Shown here: positions 54,811-64,000 of the stretch, piece by piece
Layout of the letters: each line of letters begins with the position of its first letter
Position numbering within the stretch: position 1 is the first letter of the stretch
DNA from: Niebla homalea
Lineage: Eukaryota > Ascomycota > Lecanoromycetes > Lecanorales > Ramalinaceae
Assembly (NCBI GenBank): GCA_019925105.1
Contig: JAHGAU010000003.1
Span: 1,984,001 to 2,048,000 of the forward strand
DNA: 64,000 nucleotides
Direction: 5' to 3'
Notes under the pieces: generated by a model
What the model was told of the DNA's origin: nothing
Database searches by the model: none
What the model saw: the letters and a program-made list of their open reading frames with translations, nothing else
Program-made: the position numbers and the translations under genes

Positions 54811-56382
54811 CTACCGAAAGCCTTCATGGCTGTAGACAGACAGTGTCAGATGACCAATTCTATGGCATCGGGTCCTCACTTCCTCCTCCGCAAGAAGGTC
54901 CTTCATACTGTCATCGTCATGAAAATCCTCCATTCTATTATCACCATGGAGGTTCTCAATTCTGTCATCGTCACGGAAATCCTCCTTTCCGTTATTGTCA
55001 GCTAATCCCTCCATTTCGTTATCGTCCAAGTCACCGATGAGTGTGAGCCCACGTAAGGAAGTCAACTGAACTTTGGCCTGATCCGCAAAATTCTTCAACA
55101 ACTCGCTGAAAGTGAGAATGTCAGGGACAGGAGCAAGCTTGATCCAGTGTAAGTCAAGCTGCTCAAGTCTTGCTGGTAGCATGAGCGCGAAGCTGCTCAC
55201 ATTGCTACCATCTTGAGCTAAAAGGATATTCGTAGTAATTTCCAATTGCCTCAAAGCACGGAAATCACGAAAGTGCATAGAGGGATCGATGTGCTGCACC
55301 TCAAGACGATCCCAAGCAAGGAGCTCCAGGATCTCCAAGCTATGACTGATTGATCCGACCAGGGCTCCAATAACAGCGGGTGGGCCAAATTTCACCCAGT
55401 CATATGTATCCAAGTCTGTCGTTTGATCCCATGTATAAGCGAAGTGTCTGACGGCCGTGACGCTTTCAAGCAGTCCAGATAATCCCTCCATGTCAAGAAT
55501 ACAACGATTGAAGGTCAGCGACTCCATTGCCGAGGACTTGGCAAGCCTCCATATGGGAGTCGCTTTTCTCACAGCGCCGAGGGAAAGGTTCTGACAGCCA
55601 AAGGCTGAAAGTCGAGGTAGGGAGAGAAATGCTTTGATAAGGGCGCCATTTTCGAATCTTGGTTTGTCAAATGTAATGAACACATGGTCAAGGTATTGCA
55701 TGGGCAATCCAGTAGAAACATGCGCTAAAGTCGGACGGGCGGATGCGGTGACGGCATGCTCGACAAGTTGAAGGAGGAAAGCATAGATGTCGGTCCATTC
55801 TCCAGAGCCAAGATCGAGGGTGATAGACTCTAGGGCGGGTAAATGCCATAGCAGCAGAACAGCTGCGAGCTCCTCGCTGCCTCCATATAGTTTCTTGAGC
55901 CATGTCTCCCTTTGACTCTGAGTAACAAGGGTGCACTGACAGACTGCTTGCTCGAGGATCTGGATGGACGTTCTCAACGCACCCTTTGCCAGGCGTTGAG
56001 ATTGGCGCAGGCCTGGCAAGGAGCCTGGGAATAGTTCGTCAGGACTCCAGGCTTTTTCGAGATCAATGTCGGAGTCCAGTTTGTACGTTGACCAGATTCC
56101 TAAAGTCTCAACCATTTTGGCAAGTCGCCGGTCGGTAAAAATGGTACAAAGCAGACCAGCGCACATGTGTCCGTCGTGATATAAAGGATCTTCAGGCGCT
56201 TCCACTATGTTGTCCCAAGTTCTGTACTGCTCCTCCAACACCTTACGATGCTGAACGAGTAATGAATATGCTATAAGGTAAATCCGCTTAGAGATCAAGG
56301 TGGTTGACTCAAGGTCTTCCGGCGGGATCCGATCAAGAATGTCAAGGATCAGCTCCGTGGATAGGTCGTCCAATCGAGCCAT
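54811..56382 (-). CDS. F-box protein, member of local paralogue family
   Basis: A single-exon frame of 523 residues. The F-box is ARLDDLSTELILDILDRIPPEDLESTTLISKRIY at 2-35, directly after the ATG. Shared landmarks with the gene at 48829 are HRKVLEEQYRxWD, LLCTxxTDxRLAKxVxTL, the ILExxV stretch, LLLLWxLPAL and FLSLPxxSxxxCxxL. The C-terminal part carries an acidic, repeat-like tail (DDDRIENLHGDNRMEDFHDDDSMKD) coded by a decayed tandem repeat of about 27-30 bases at 54905-54995. SCF adaptor role is inferred; target unknown. It lies on the same strand as its relatives, across the transposon insertion. Confidence 0.83.
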   Translation of the reverse strand: MARLDDLSTELILDILDRIPPEDLESTTLISKRIYLIAYSLLVQHRKVLEEQYRTWDNIVEAPEDPLYHDGHMCAGLLCTIFTDRRLAKMVETLGIWSTYKLDSDIDLEKAWSPDELFPGSLPGLRQSQRLAKGALRTSIQILEQAVCQCTLVTQSQRETWLKKLYGGSEELAAVLLLWHLPALESITLDLGSGEWTDIYAFLLQLVEHAVTASARPTLAHVSTGLPMQYLDHVFITFDKPRFENGALIKAFLSLPRLSAFGCQNLSLGAVRKATPIWRLAKSSAMESLTFNRCILDMEGLSGLLESVTAVRHFAYTWDQTTDLDTYDWVKFGPPAVIGALVGSISHSLEILELLAWDRLEVQHIDPSMHFRDFRALRQLEITTNILLAQDGSNVSSFALMLPARLEQLDLHWIKLAPVPDILTFSELLKNFADQAKVQLTSLRGLTLIGDLDDNEMEGLADNNGKEDFRDDDRIENLHGDNRMEDFHDDDSMKDLLAEEEVRTRCHRIGHLTLSVYSHEGFR

Positions 56383-57111
56383 CTTGAACGGAGTTGTATG
56401 ATCGTAGCAGTCTCAACGCAATGTAATGTTGACCGGCAGTTGGTTTCTGGAAGGAGCAGAAGTCTCAGAAGTCTCAGAAGTCTGGGGATTGGATCAACGC
56501 GCCAAGCCGCTAAGGCTCGACACAGGAAATGACCAGATTCACGGCTCGTTGCTTCCAACACGGACTTGTCTAGATGACCTCATGTGTTGACAGAATCCGT
56601 CTTTCGGATTGAATCATAATGATAACACAAATGCACTGTACTGAACGCAGGGGTAGGAATGAATGCTTTGCGCGGGCTAGCCATATTCAATCGTACCAGG
56701 GGAGCCATGCATTAAGGATGTGCCGCAAAGAAGCGAGCAGCTTGCTCACATCTAACGTAAACGTCAGCAAGACAGCATTAAAGTGACGCCTAGCCGTGGG
56801 AGCAAAAGCTCCCTCAATCTCCCCCATGTTGCCTGTGTCTGTGGATTGGACTTCGTTCCGATCCAAATTCGAGCCATGGAGCTGTGGAACTCGATTTCAC
56901 TTCCCTCCACGTTGGTACTAGACACTTCTTCACAATGTTTGATTTCTTCCGCCTCGCCGGATGAGCAGAGGCAAACGTGCAGGATCGCGATGTGCTCAGC
57001 GTCTTCTTTCACGGATTGCCTGACCCGGTCATGAGAGAGAGCCCCGCATAACGACAGCGGTGGTGTATGGTGGCTTGCGAAGGATATGCCTGGCTCGAGG
57101 CCGCGGAGCTC
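56383..57111. other. Intergenic region
   Basis: Promoter of the F-box gene and 3' flank of the next minus-strand gene. A short tandem AGAAGTCTC repeat lies near 56459-56480. No gene seen. Confidence 0.45.
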
Positions 57112-57681
57112 TCAGCGATAGATGTATGGAGCACCAACTGAAGAAGCGCCAACAACGTCAGCTGCGGCTGTCGAGTCGTAAAGAAAAAAGCGAAGGGATG
57201 GTGCTACCTTGAAATCCCAGCCAAGGTCGAAGCATCCCCAAGCCTGTACGGACGGCCACCGCAGCTTCACGTCGACCGCCGATTGCAGGATCAGAGGCAC
57301 AAGGCTCGAACTGGCTGCTTTGGACTTATACTTTTGCAGCGCCTGAGGTCCTTGCGTTGTGTCTATAGGGTAACAGGCCCGGTCTGTTGGATCATAATTC
57401 AGCAGGCCAGGCGCGACAACAAGGCATAGCTGTGAAGCGGCGTGGTAATCTGCGCCGCGATTGGTGTATGGCCGAAAGCCAAAAGTGTTAAAGGTGTCAA
57501 TGATGGATCGGAGAGAGGAGTTGTCGCCAGTGATGTCTGTCATGAAGAGTGCAACGTCAGTCTCTGATTACCACATCCTCCACACGATAAGTGACAATGA
57601 TCGGGTCAGCTTACAGTACTCCAGATCGCCCACCTTCTCATGCCTCCCAACAGACATACGATTGACCACGGTCACTGCCAT
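57112..57681 (-). CDS. Hypothetical protein, family not recognised
   Basis: Two exons (57681-57615 and 57536-57112, intron 78 nt with GTAAGC..CAG) give 163 residues. The join reads EKVGDLEYYITGDNSSLRSIIDTFNTFGFRPY. The rest, with CLVVAPGLLNYDPTDRACYPID and DVKLRWPSVQAWGCFDLGWDF, looks truly coding but has no motif known to me, no signal peptide and no membrane helix. Upstream, 57638-57892 carries another protein-like frame (MPITTPDEASNPQSQ..) that overlaps exon 1 in a different phase. It may be an upstream exon of the same gene that I could not join, so the start is uncertain. Confidence 0.5.
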
Positions 57682-57892
57682 TGTCGATCTTGTTGGTGCT
57701 CTCGTCCAGGTTCTTATCCGAAGAGTCGGAGCTTTTGAGGATAGCAAGACCGGCGCTGAATGGAGAGAATTGACGCGAGGCCGAGCACACGCCCGACAAG
57801 ATGGTGTGGTATAGTGGCGTAGTTTGGGTTGCTTCTTCTGGGTCCGATTGAGATTGAGGATTGGATGCTTCGTCGGGCGTTGTGATAGGCAT

Positions 57893-60339
57893 GTTTCAAT
57901 TCCACATTCACCGCCCGTGAAAGGGCAAGTTTCATTATTCTGAATCTTGATTGCGATTGGAGAACGGAGAGGCTGTTGGTCGTCCGACTGTTTGGACTTG
58001 CGAATCTGGTCGAGATCTATCACCGCTGCATGAACATGAATAAGATACATTGGCGAACAGCCGGGCCAGTACCGATACAGCCCTTTCGCCGTGTATGGCC
58101 CTGTATCATACGATCGCTCGCGCAGCGTAGTCCTAGCGAACATTGGCACCTCGATTTTAGATACCGTATTCATTTAGACACAACAGTAATTTTGAGCAGT
58201 ATCTTACATGCGCGGTATTGTAGGCCAACATTTGCCATTCTGCAACTCTCGCCCATCACCGGCCTTACAACGCACTGAGAATCCGTAAATGTTTGGGAGT
58301 AGGTAATACTGTCATTATTCTTGTCGGTGGTGTCTCTATCAAAAGTCACTCGTCACTTCAAGATTGACCATCCCTTCCCTATTCTGATCCGTCCAAGCTA
58401 CAGCCTCAACAGTGATCCCAGCTTCTCCTTTCTACCAACATGCACTCTGACGCACCCTGGCTTCTTCATACCCCCTTGGGGGATGTAGGGCAACCGAACG
58501 GACGATCGATCGATGACCCTAATATATTGTCCTATGAGTATTTTGGAAGGCCCAAGAGAGGGAATCACAGAGAATCTAGCCTATTGCCTGCTGGTGGAAG
58601 AGCAATGGCAGCCCCCAGGGAAAATGGCAGAGTAGAAGCAGAAAGACGGGCAACGATGCTATCTCGAGGTCGGAGAGGACAAGAAGACAGACAACGACGC
58701 CCAGCGCGGAGTTCAAACCCGCCATCCAGCTCGCATGCCTCTCTTCTCACTCCCAAATCAGACCCAACGTAAGACGAATCAATATGGACCCCGCGTCCAA
58801 AGCTGTCCGATCGACATCTTCCTCAGCCAAAACGCAATGCCTACCCCTCAGTATTACGTTTGAAAGCTCCATGAACCTAGATGCAAGATCAATGTGACAA
58901 TCAATATATAAATGATACGACTCCTCTAGTCCCTCGGAAAGGAGCGAGAGCCTATCTATATGATCTGCTTCAGCGCCTAAAATGGCGCAAAGGACGGTCT
59001 AGCCTTGCTGAAGAATCACTCACCAGTTCCATCACTTGTTGTTCGTTTGAAACCGAGTCCGAGAACTAGTGAAGAGTCGTCCCTACCCACCCCGTTGCTT
59101 CTGATCTCGCCTCTCCGGTCAAAAGGGCATCCGCGTCTTCTTTGTACAGCACGGTCCTATATTTGGCCCAGTCTTTTCCACCCAAAAAAGACATTCTTGA
59201 ACAACTTCAGGGCCGAGACAGCCACATCCCAAGTCCTCATAGTATTCTATAGGACTGTCTTTATGGAAGTCACTATTCCATACCTTGGGCTGGCATGCAA
59301 GAGCCTACATCGCGGGTGCCCGCGATCTGGAAGGACCAAACCTCAAAATCTCTCTCTTGACACTTTTCCTTGTTAGGTCGTTCTGCTCTTACATACTGCG
59401 CCGTCGAGACGTGTCAAAGTCTTTGACGTTGGCCTGACCACTCTTGGTGCCCCATAAAAGTTTTAAAGTTTGAAGCAGAGACTGCGCGGTGCTTCGATTG
59501 GAAGTGCAAATGCTGAGACTTATTGACATTGCAAACTGAACCAAGTCAACCAAGGGAATAACACGACGGCTCTTGTTACAGGTTGAATCTTCTTTCTGTT
59601 TCTTTCATGGGAACGGAGGCTGTAAGCCAGGCTTGCCTACTATCACCACAGCGCCGAAGGTTTCCACGTGCAACCATACACTAAATATTGCCATCGCCCC
59701 ATCTATCAATTCCAGGATGCCCAGGCCAACACATACACATCCAATCACCTACGAGCTCTGCTGTCTACGAGGCAGAAGGCCGAATGTCGCAGCTTTGCGT
59801 CGAACGAGCTGAGCCACTTTTTCGTATATGGACGATGATTGGGACTTGCGATCTTCAAGTTATTCACTTGTCTCAACCCAGTGGCTTGGTGGACTGAGGC
59901 AATCTAAATCGGACTCCCTAATTAGTGCATCAGGCAATAAACCCTTTCAGCTGAATCCTTCCACATGCGACTCAGCCCTGCAGAGATGAAATTCTCCTCG
60001 CCGCTACTCTGCATATTGCAGTGTTGTTGGCAGCACCTTACTTAGCTACAGATACGCCCACACGACGCGAAAGGCCGCTTTTTTTGGCCCTTCATATAGC
60101 TTAACTGGAGACCCTTGTCTTTCGACAAGATGTACAGGGTCTTGATCACCGAAAGTGGTACTCAAGGTACCGCGATGCATGCGATTGAGGGCGCTCCGCT
60201 GCGAGGTACCACAGTACGGAAAAGTCCATGGAGAGGCACAATGGGCGGTTCATTCTAGAGATTTTTTGCCTCAGTCCTCTTGATCGACCCCATGGTGGCG
60301 CTGGCCGTGGCTTTGATTTCTTTGGTTTTCAAGCATTGA
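57893..60339. other. 2.4-kb region without a firm gene
   Basis: One plus-strand frame of 110 codons (58440-58772), Arg/Ser-rich at its C-terminus, starts with ATG but has no recognisable feature (probability of being a gene about 0.2). Other open stretches near 59005-59376 and 59573-59897 are noise-like. No repeat seen. Confidence 0.4.
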
Positions 60340-62543
60340 ATGCAAGACAACAACTCCTCAATCTCATATGACACTCAAAGGGCCGTACCATTAGGATCAG
60401 CCCACTATGTGGATCATTCGTCCACGACACTCGTGTACATAGCGTCGCTTTCATCGACGCTGGCCACCCTCTTGATATCAGCGGCGATGTTGCTGTTCTT
60501 GTTCTCGCTAGCGCAAGATGTTGGGACCAATTCTGATCGAGCTTCGGCATCGCATTTGCCGTCCCCGTATCAACTGGAAATGCTGATTAGGATGATTGAC
60601 GGTCGACTGATGGTCCCTTGGATTATACCTGCTTTACGCGTGTGGATTGCAGAACCGGAGAACTCGCATTGGTCCAATTCTGTGGCATGCCGTTTCGGTG
60701 TTGCTGGCGTATGTGTTGCTCGCGTGAGTCTTCGGCAAACTAGCTCCCTTTGTCTGCCAAGTCATGAGATGTTGACAACGGCATACAGAGTCCTCATCTC
60801 ACTAGCTGACTTGAGGCTGCATTTGGTACAGGTTCTGCATATCCTTGATCCTTACATGTCTGACTGTCTGCGAAGGGCACAAAATCCGTGCAGTATCTTG
60901 AGCTAAGACCTCAACCATCCTCACAAGACTTTGCCCCAGCGCGAGATGTCACTCCGTCTTGCTTGGGACATCCAGACGAGACTTACTATCTTGGGACACC
61001 CCCAAGGTACCCCCAGAATTTGGTATTGTGCAATTGTCAGATGACGGAAATGGCCCACAGCAGAATTCTCAACCGCACCAAATTCTGAAGACTTCCGGAG
61101 ATTCTTCAAACCTCAATCAGCTTTATCTGAGCGACGAATATGCCGTTCTGGGCCCTGCTGAGCCCCTGTAGACTTGGACTTTCAAGTGACGAGTTTCGGC
61201 TCAAGTCATGGTGCCGACCTGTCACTGTTCTCTATGGTGCTGTGTTTTTTGACGACCAGAAAAGTTCAGCAATGGGCCAAATAACTGCGTATCCAACTCC
61301 TCCGCAGCAGGGTTGACAACTTTCAAAATGTGCTTGCGCCAATCAATGAAATTACTGGCCGAACTACAGGAGCGAAAGTAGACAATGGAACCACGGGCTC
61401 CGATGACCGTGACTACCCTAATTTGGTGGTTCTTGGAGGAAATAAAATTGCTGCGAACAGCTTCGACATCGGTTTCCCATCATTCAATGATGCCCAAAAT
61501 CACCATCAACTCCCCAAGCCAGGCATATCTTTTGGATTCGGATGGGATCATGAAGTCCATGTTGGTAATCGAATACACTGGGCTTTGGTTTGGCATGCGC
61601 TCTTTTCCTCTCTACTAGCTTCCGATAATGAGAATGAGACTGCAGCAGTAGAGGTGAATGGCCAGAGAAAGTCAGCGTCTTTTGGGATACTTTCCTCTGG
61701 AACAGAGATATTCGAATTAGTAAGTCAACTTTGTGGCAATTTCTATAGACCGCTATTCGCATCGATACAGAGCTACAATCTCGCTCAAGGTTCGAGGAAA
61801 GTCATTTCGTCTCGTATACCGGAACCAAAGGCCTCAGTCCCTTTCATGGTCAGCGCCAATGCCCCTAAGTGACTTCAATTCCTCCCTGGCCCTCCCTCAC
61901 TTCCTGCGAATAAGATACCCGGGACACGATAGAAAGCGCCTCCATGATGAACTCCTGTAATAGACTGTGTAACGCCATTCTCGAATCGCACCCTGCCCCA
62001 CATCAGTCATGCTGACTCAACCTTCTGTGCAGAATGGAGCTACGACCAGCTTCACTTGGGACTTCAGCAAAGCTTTGCAGCAGCCAAAACATCCAAAGTC
62101 TCCGCCGCGAGCTTCGCCACGTATTATGACCAAGTCCCCGTATCCGTACCAGTCGGAGTTTGCTTCCCCTGCCGGCCTTGAGCGCGTCTCGTTGGGTGGA
62201 GACGCTGGTGACCCGTGTGCCCACGGCGCCCTTCTTGGCTGTCGTACTCCTCAATCTGCTCTATGCCCCAGTCGGCATAATGTTGACCGTTACCGCATTC
62301 TTGGCCAACGTTCGTGGTCAAGGCGTCCGGGATGCGCAGGTCCGGCTAAGCCTGGCAGCGGTAGTGGCTGAGAGCTTCGAGAGCCCAGCATTCGGGGAGG
62401 TTGCTATACGAGTAGATGAGCTCTACGCGGACAGACAAGGCTTAGCCACAAGAAAGGTGGCGATCAGCAAGAGGGTTGATGGTGGGCGGCGTTATAGGCT
62501 GCTTGATGAGAAGGAAGTGGGTGATGATCAACCAGGAAAGTAG
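60340..62543 (+). pseudogene. Disrupted large fungal membrane-protein gene
   Basis: Three long plus-strand frames (60340-60906, 61330-61872, 62160-62543) look like parts of one fungal membrane protein. The first has an N-terminal helix (TLATLLISAAMLLFLFSLAQD) and LISLADLRLHLVQ. The second has an extracellular-like GILSSGTEIFELVSQLCGN. The third has a C-terminal helix VPTAPFLAVVLLNLLYAPVGIMLTVTAFLA and a cytoplasmic tail. Between them, protein-like text jumps frames: LYLSDEYAVLGPAEPL at 61120-61170, then DFQVTSFG, then WCRPVTVLYGAVFFDDQKSS, then NNCVSNSSAAGLTTFKM. I could not bridge these with GT-AG introns. Either a pseudogene or a gene with several unusual introns; the C-terminal exon alone looks healthy. 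Confidence 0.5.
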
Positions 62544-63373
62544 GATGGATACAATACGGCCTGAACAATGACAATCGGCTACAATGAATGCGTGTAATCC
62601 GAGCACGCAATTGGGTTCTTCTCTGCTTGCATGCTCTTCAGCCCAATCTGCGTTATTACCCCTGAACCTCCAGACCTTTCTCATCTCTCACCATGCCCTT
62701 CCACCCCACGCGCAAACACGGTATTGTTGAGAGGAGGGCGAGCAGTCGGTGGCCAAGCGTGCTACTTAGTTGGTACGCCATAAGCTCACTTCCAAGCCAA
62801 TCTAAAGAATTACTTTTATCTTATTTAATATAAAGTATCAAATAAAATTCACGTTAAATCTTTATACTATGAAGATAGAATTTACCTATTGTAATGATAC
62901 CTACAATGTGCGAAATTGTGTGAAATCTCTTGGCATTACAATCTTTTCCAGTACAGGTATTGACCTTCTAATAATATATCCTTCTTTATTCTCAAGAATC
63001 ATAAGTTATAGTCAATATTGTTGACTACGTAGGTATAAATTCTATGATTTATTATTCAAGGGCTCATAAACCATATCGTAGTGTACAATCTCAAGAGCGG
63101 ATGGGCGGGTGGGAAATATTTTCTCAATGCCAAGGAATTCTAGAGAGTTTCGCACATGAGAGGTAAAGTATGAGATTTTAATTTGATTTTACCAATGGAA
63201 TGGACCTTCTCAACACGGCAGGGAATCTCTCCACTCAACCGCTAAAATGGCTAGCGAGGGACGGGCTTTCTTGAGGAGTGTGATCCACTCGTCGTCTGTG
63301 CGCTCCTTCGCATTCTGAAACGCAGGCACCAAAACCCTCTGCAATGCTCGTTTCTTATTAGGCTTTGGGAACG
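62544..63373. other. Intergenic region with AT-rich centre
   Basis: 62800-63230 is AT-rich with no open frame; it may be another small decayed repeat. The last 150 bases are the promoter of the P450 gene. Confidence 0.45.
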
Positions 63374-64000
63374 ATGATTTCTATCCAGACGGCGGCTTCA
63401 GCTGCTGTTGTCTATCTGGTGAGCTGGATCGTTTATTGTCGGTACCTCCATCCTTTGCGCGCTATCCCTGGGCCATTCATTGCATCCACCAGTCGAGTAT
63501 GGCTCGTCTTCAAGACCGCGAAAGGGGACATGGAGTATACGCAGCGTGCATTACACGAAGAATATGGTAATGCCGACCTCTAATGGTGCCAAGGGGGAGT
63601 TTCGAGAAAATCTTACAGGTCAGGCCCTCTCGTTCGCATTGCACCCAATGAGATCTCTTGCTCCGATCCGGAATCCATCAAGGTTAGTCTTCTTCAATGC
63701 TTGCTTGGCTTCGAGCTATCTATTGACCGAATCACACAGACAATCTATGGTACTAAGCCAGTCTTTACCAAGGTATTCTCTGCCAATTCATGTGCTCGCA
63801 GCAAAGCTCATTTCACCAGACCGATTACTATGATGCCTGGGCTCCCCCAAACAACGGCTACGTCGGACACTTCCCTACCCGTGACGAGAAAGAGCACGCG
63901 GAGCGCAGACGTATCGTCAACAATATCTATTCAATGTCAAGTGTACTCGAGTCAGAAAAGGCGATCGACTCGTGCACCCATATATTTTGCGATACTATGC
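63374..64000 (+). CDS. Cytochrome P450, 5' part only (pisatin demethylase-like)
   Basis: Four exons are visible (63374-63566, 63624-63682, 63740-63772, 63820-64000) and the gene runs off the window end. The N-terminus has a membrane anchor (AASAAVVYLVSWIVYC), then the YLHPLRAIPGPFIAS Pro-hinge typical of ER-bound P450s. It continues HEEYGPLVRIAPNEISCSDPESIKTIYGTKPVFTKTDYYDAWAP.. in spliced form, which resembles fungal pisatin-demethylase-like P450s. The haem-binding Cys region would lie beyond the window. It would oxidise a small hydrophobic substrate with NADPH-P450 reductase; the substrate is unknown. Exon 3 is only 33 nt and intron 1 ends at the second of two AG sites to keep the GPLVRIAP block in frame. 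Confidence 0.85.

Noticed and set aside
57568..58173. 201-codon minus-strand frame upstream of and overlapping the orphan gene at 57112
   Set aside because: Only its last 35 codons fit the spliced model; the rest is in a different phase from the more protein-like MPITTPDEA frame and has no features.

Overview
This 64-kb window reads as nuclear DNA of a filamentous ascomycete. Genes are split by short GT-AG introns (36 to about 110 nt, usually 45-80), lie on both strands, and stand alone rather than in operons. AT-rich blocks show C-to-T/G-to-A decay typical of repeat-induced point mutation (RIP). F-box-like proteins, a NIPA-like carrier, a DHA1 MFS pump, a DUF6536-type membrane protein and a P450 fit Pezizomycotina; a Dothideomycete is my guess from gene style, not a demonstrated placement.

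Layout. 1-6.5 kb: a gene-free AT isochore built from RIP-decayed LTR elements, one nested in another. 6.5-9 kb: a 100-bp dispersed repeat, a small F-box-like gene and a broken gene. 10-20 kb: a housekeeping block with ARB1 (ribosome biogenesis ABC-F ATPase), a C2H2 regulator with a 36-nt intron, a NIPA-type magnesium transporter and a mitochondrial DEAD-box helicase. 20-30 kb: a decayed amino-acid permease, an F-box gene, an F-box-like remnant, a Cys-rich protein and two orphan proteins, one probably secreted, followed by a foldback MITE near 30 kb.

31-44 kb: all on the plus strand, a PRISE-like short-chain reductase, a class A FAD monooxygenase, a DHA1 MFS exporter, a DUF6536-type membrane protein and a SAM methyltransferase. 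These could be the tailoring and export part of a metabolic cluster, but no backbone synthase is in the window.

46-56 kb: three paralogous minus-strand F-box genes, one broken and two intact. Between the two intact copies lies the most unusual structure: a MITE-like element with 43-bp perfect inverted ends, split by a young composite LTR element. That element has identical 162-bp outer LTRs, an AAAAT target duplication, a third divergent LTR in its middle, and two paralogous short ORFs carrying paired TxxDLYxxFAP motifs. It has no visible reverse transcriptase.

57-64 kb: an orphan gene, a broken large membrane-protein gene, and the 5' part of a cytochrome P450 running off the window end.

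All gene models were spliced by eye from reading frame, GT/AG sites, branch-like CTRAY motifs and protein family expectation. No search was run.
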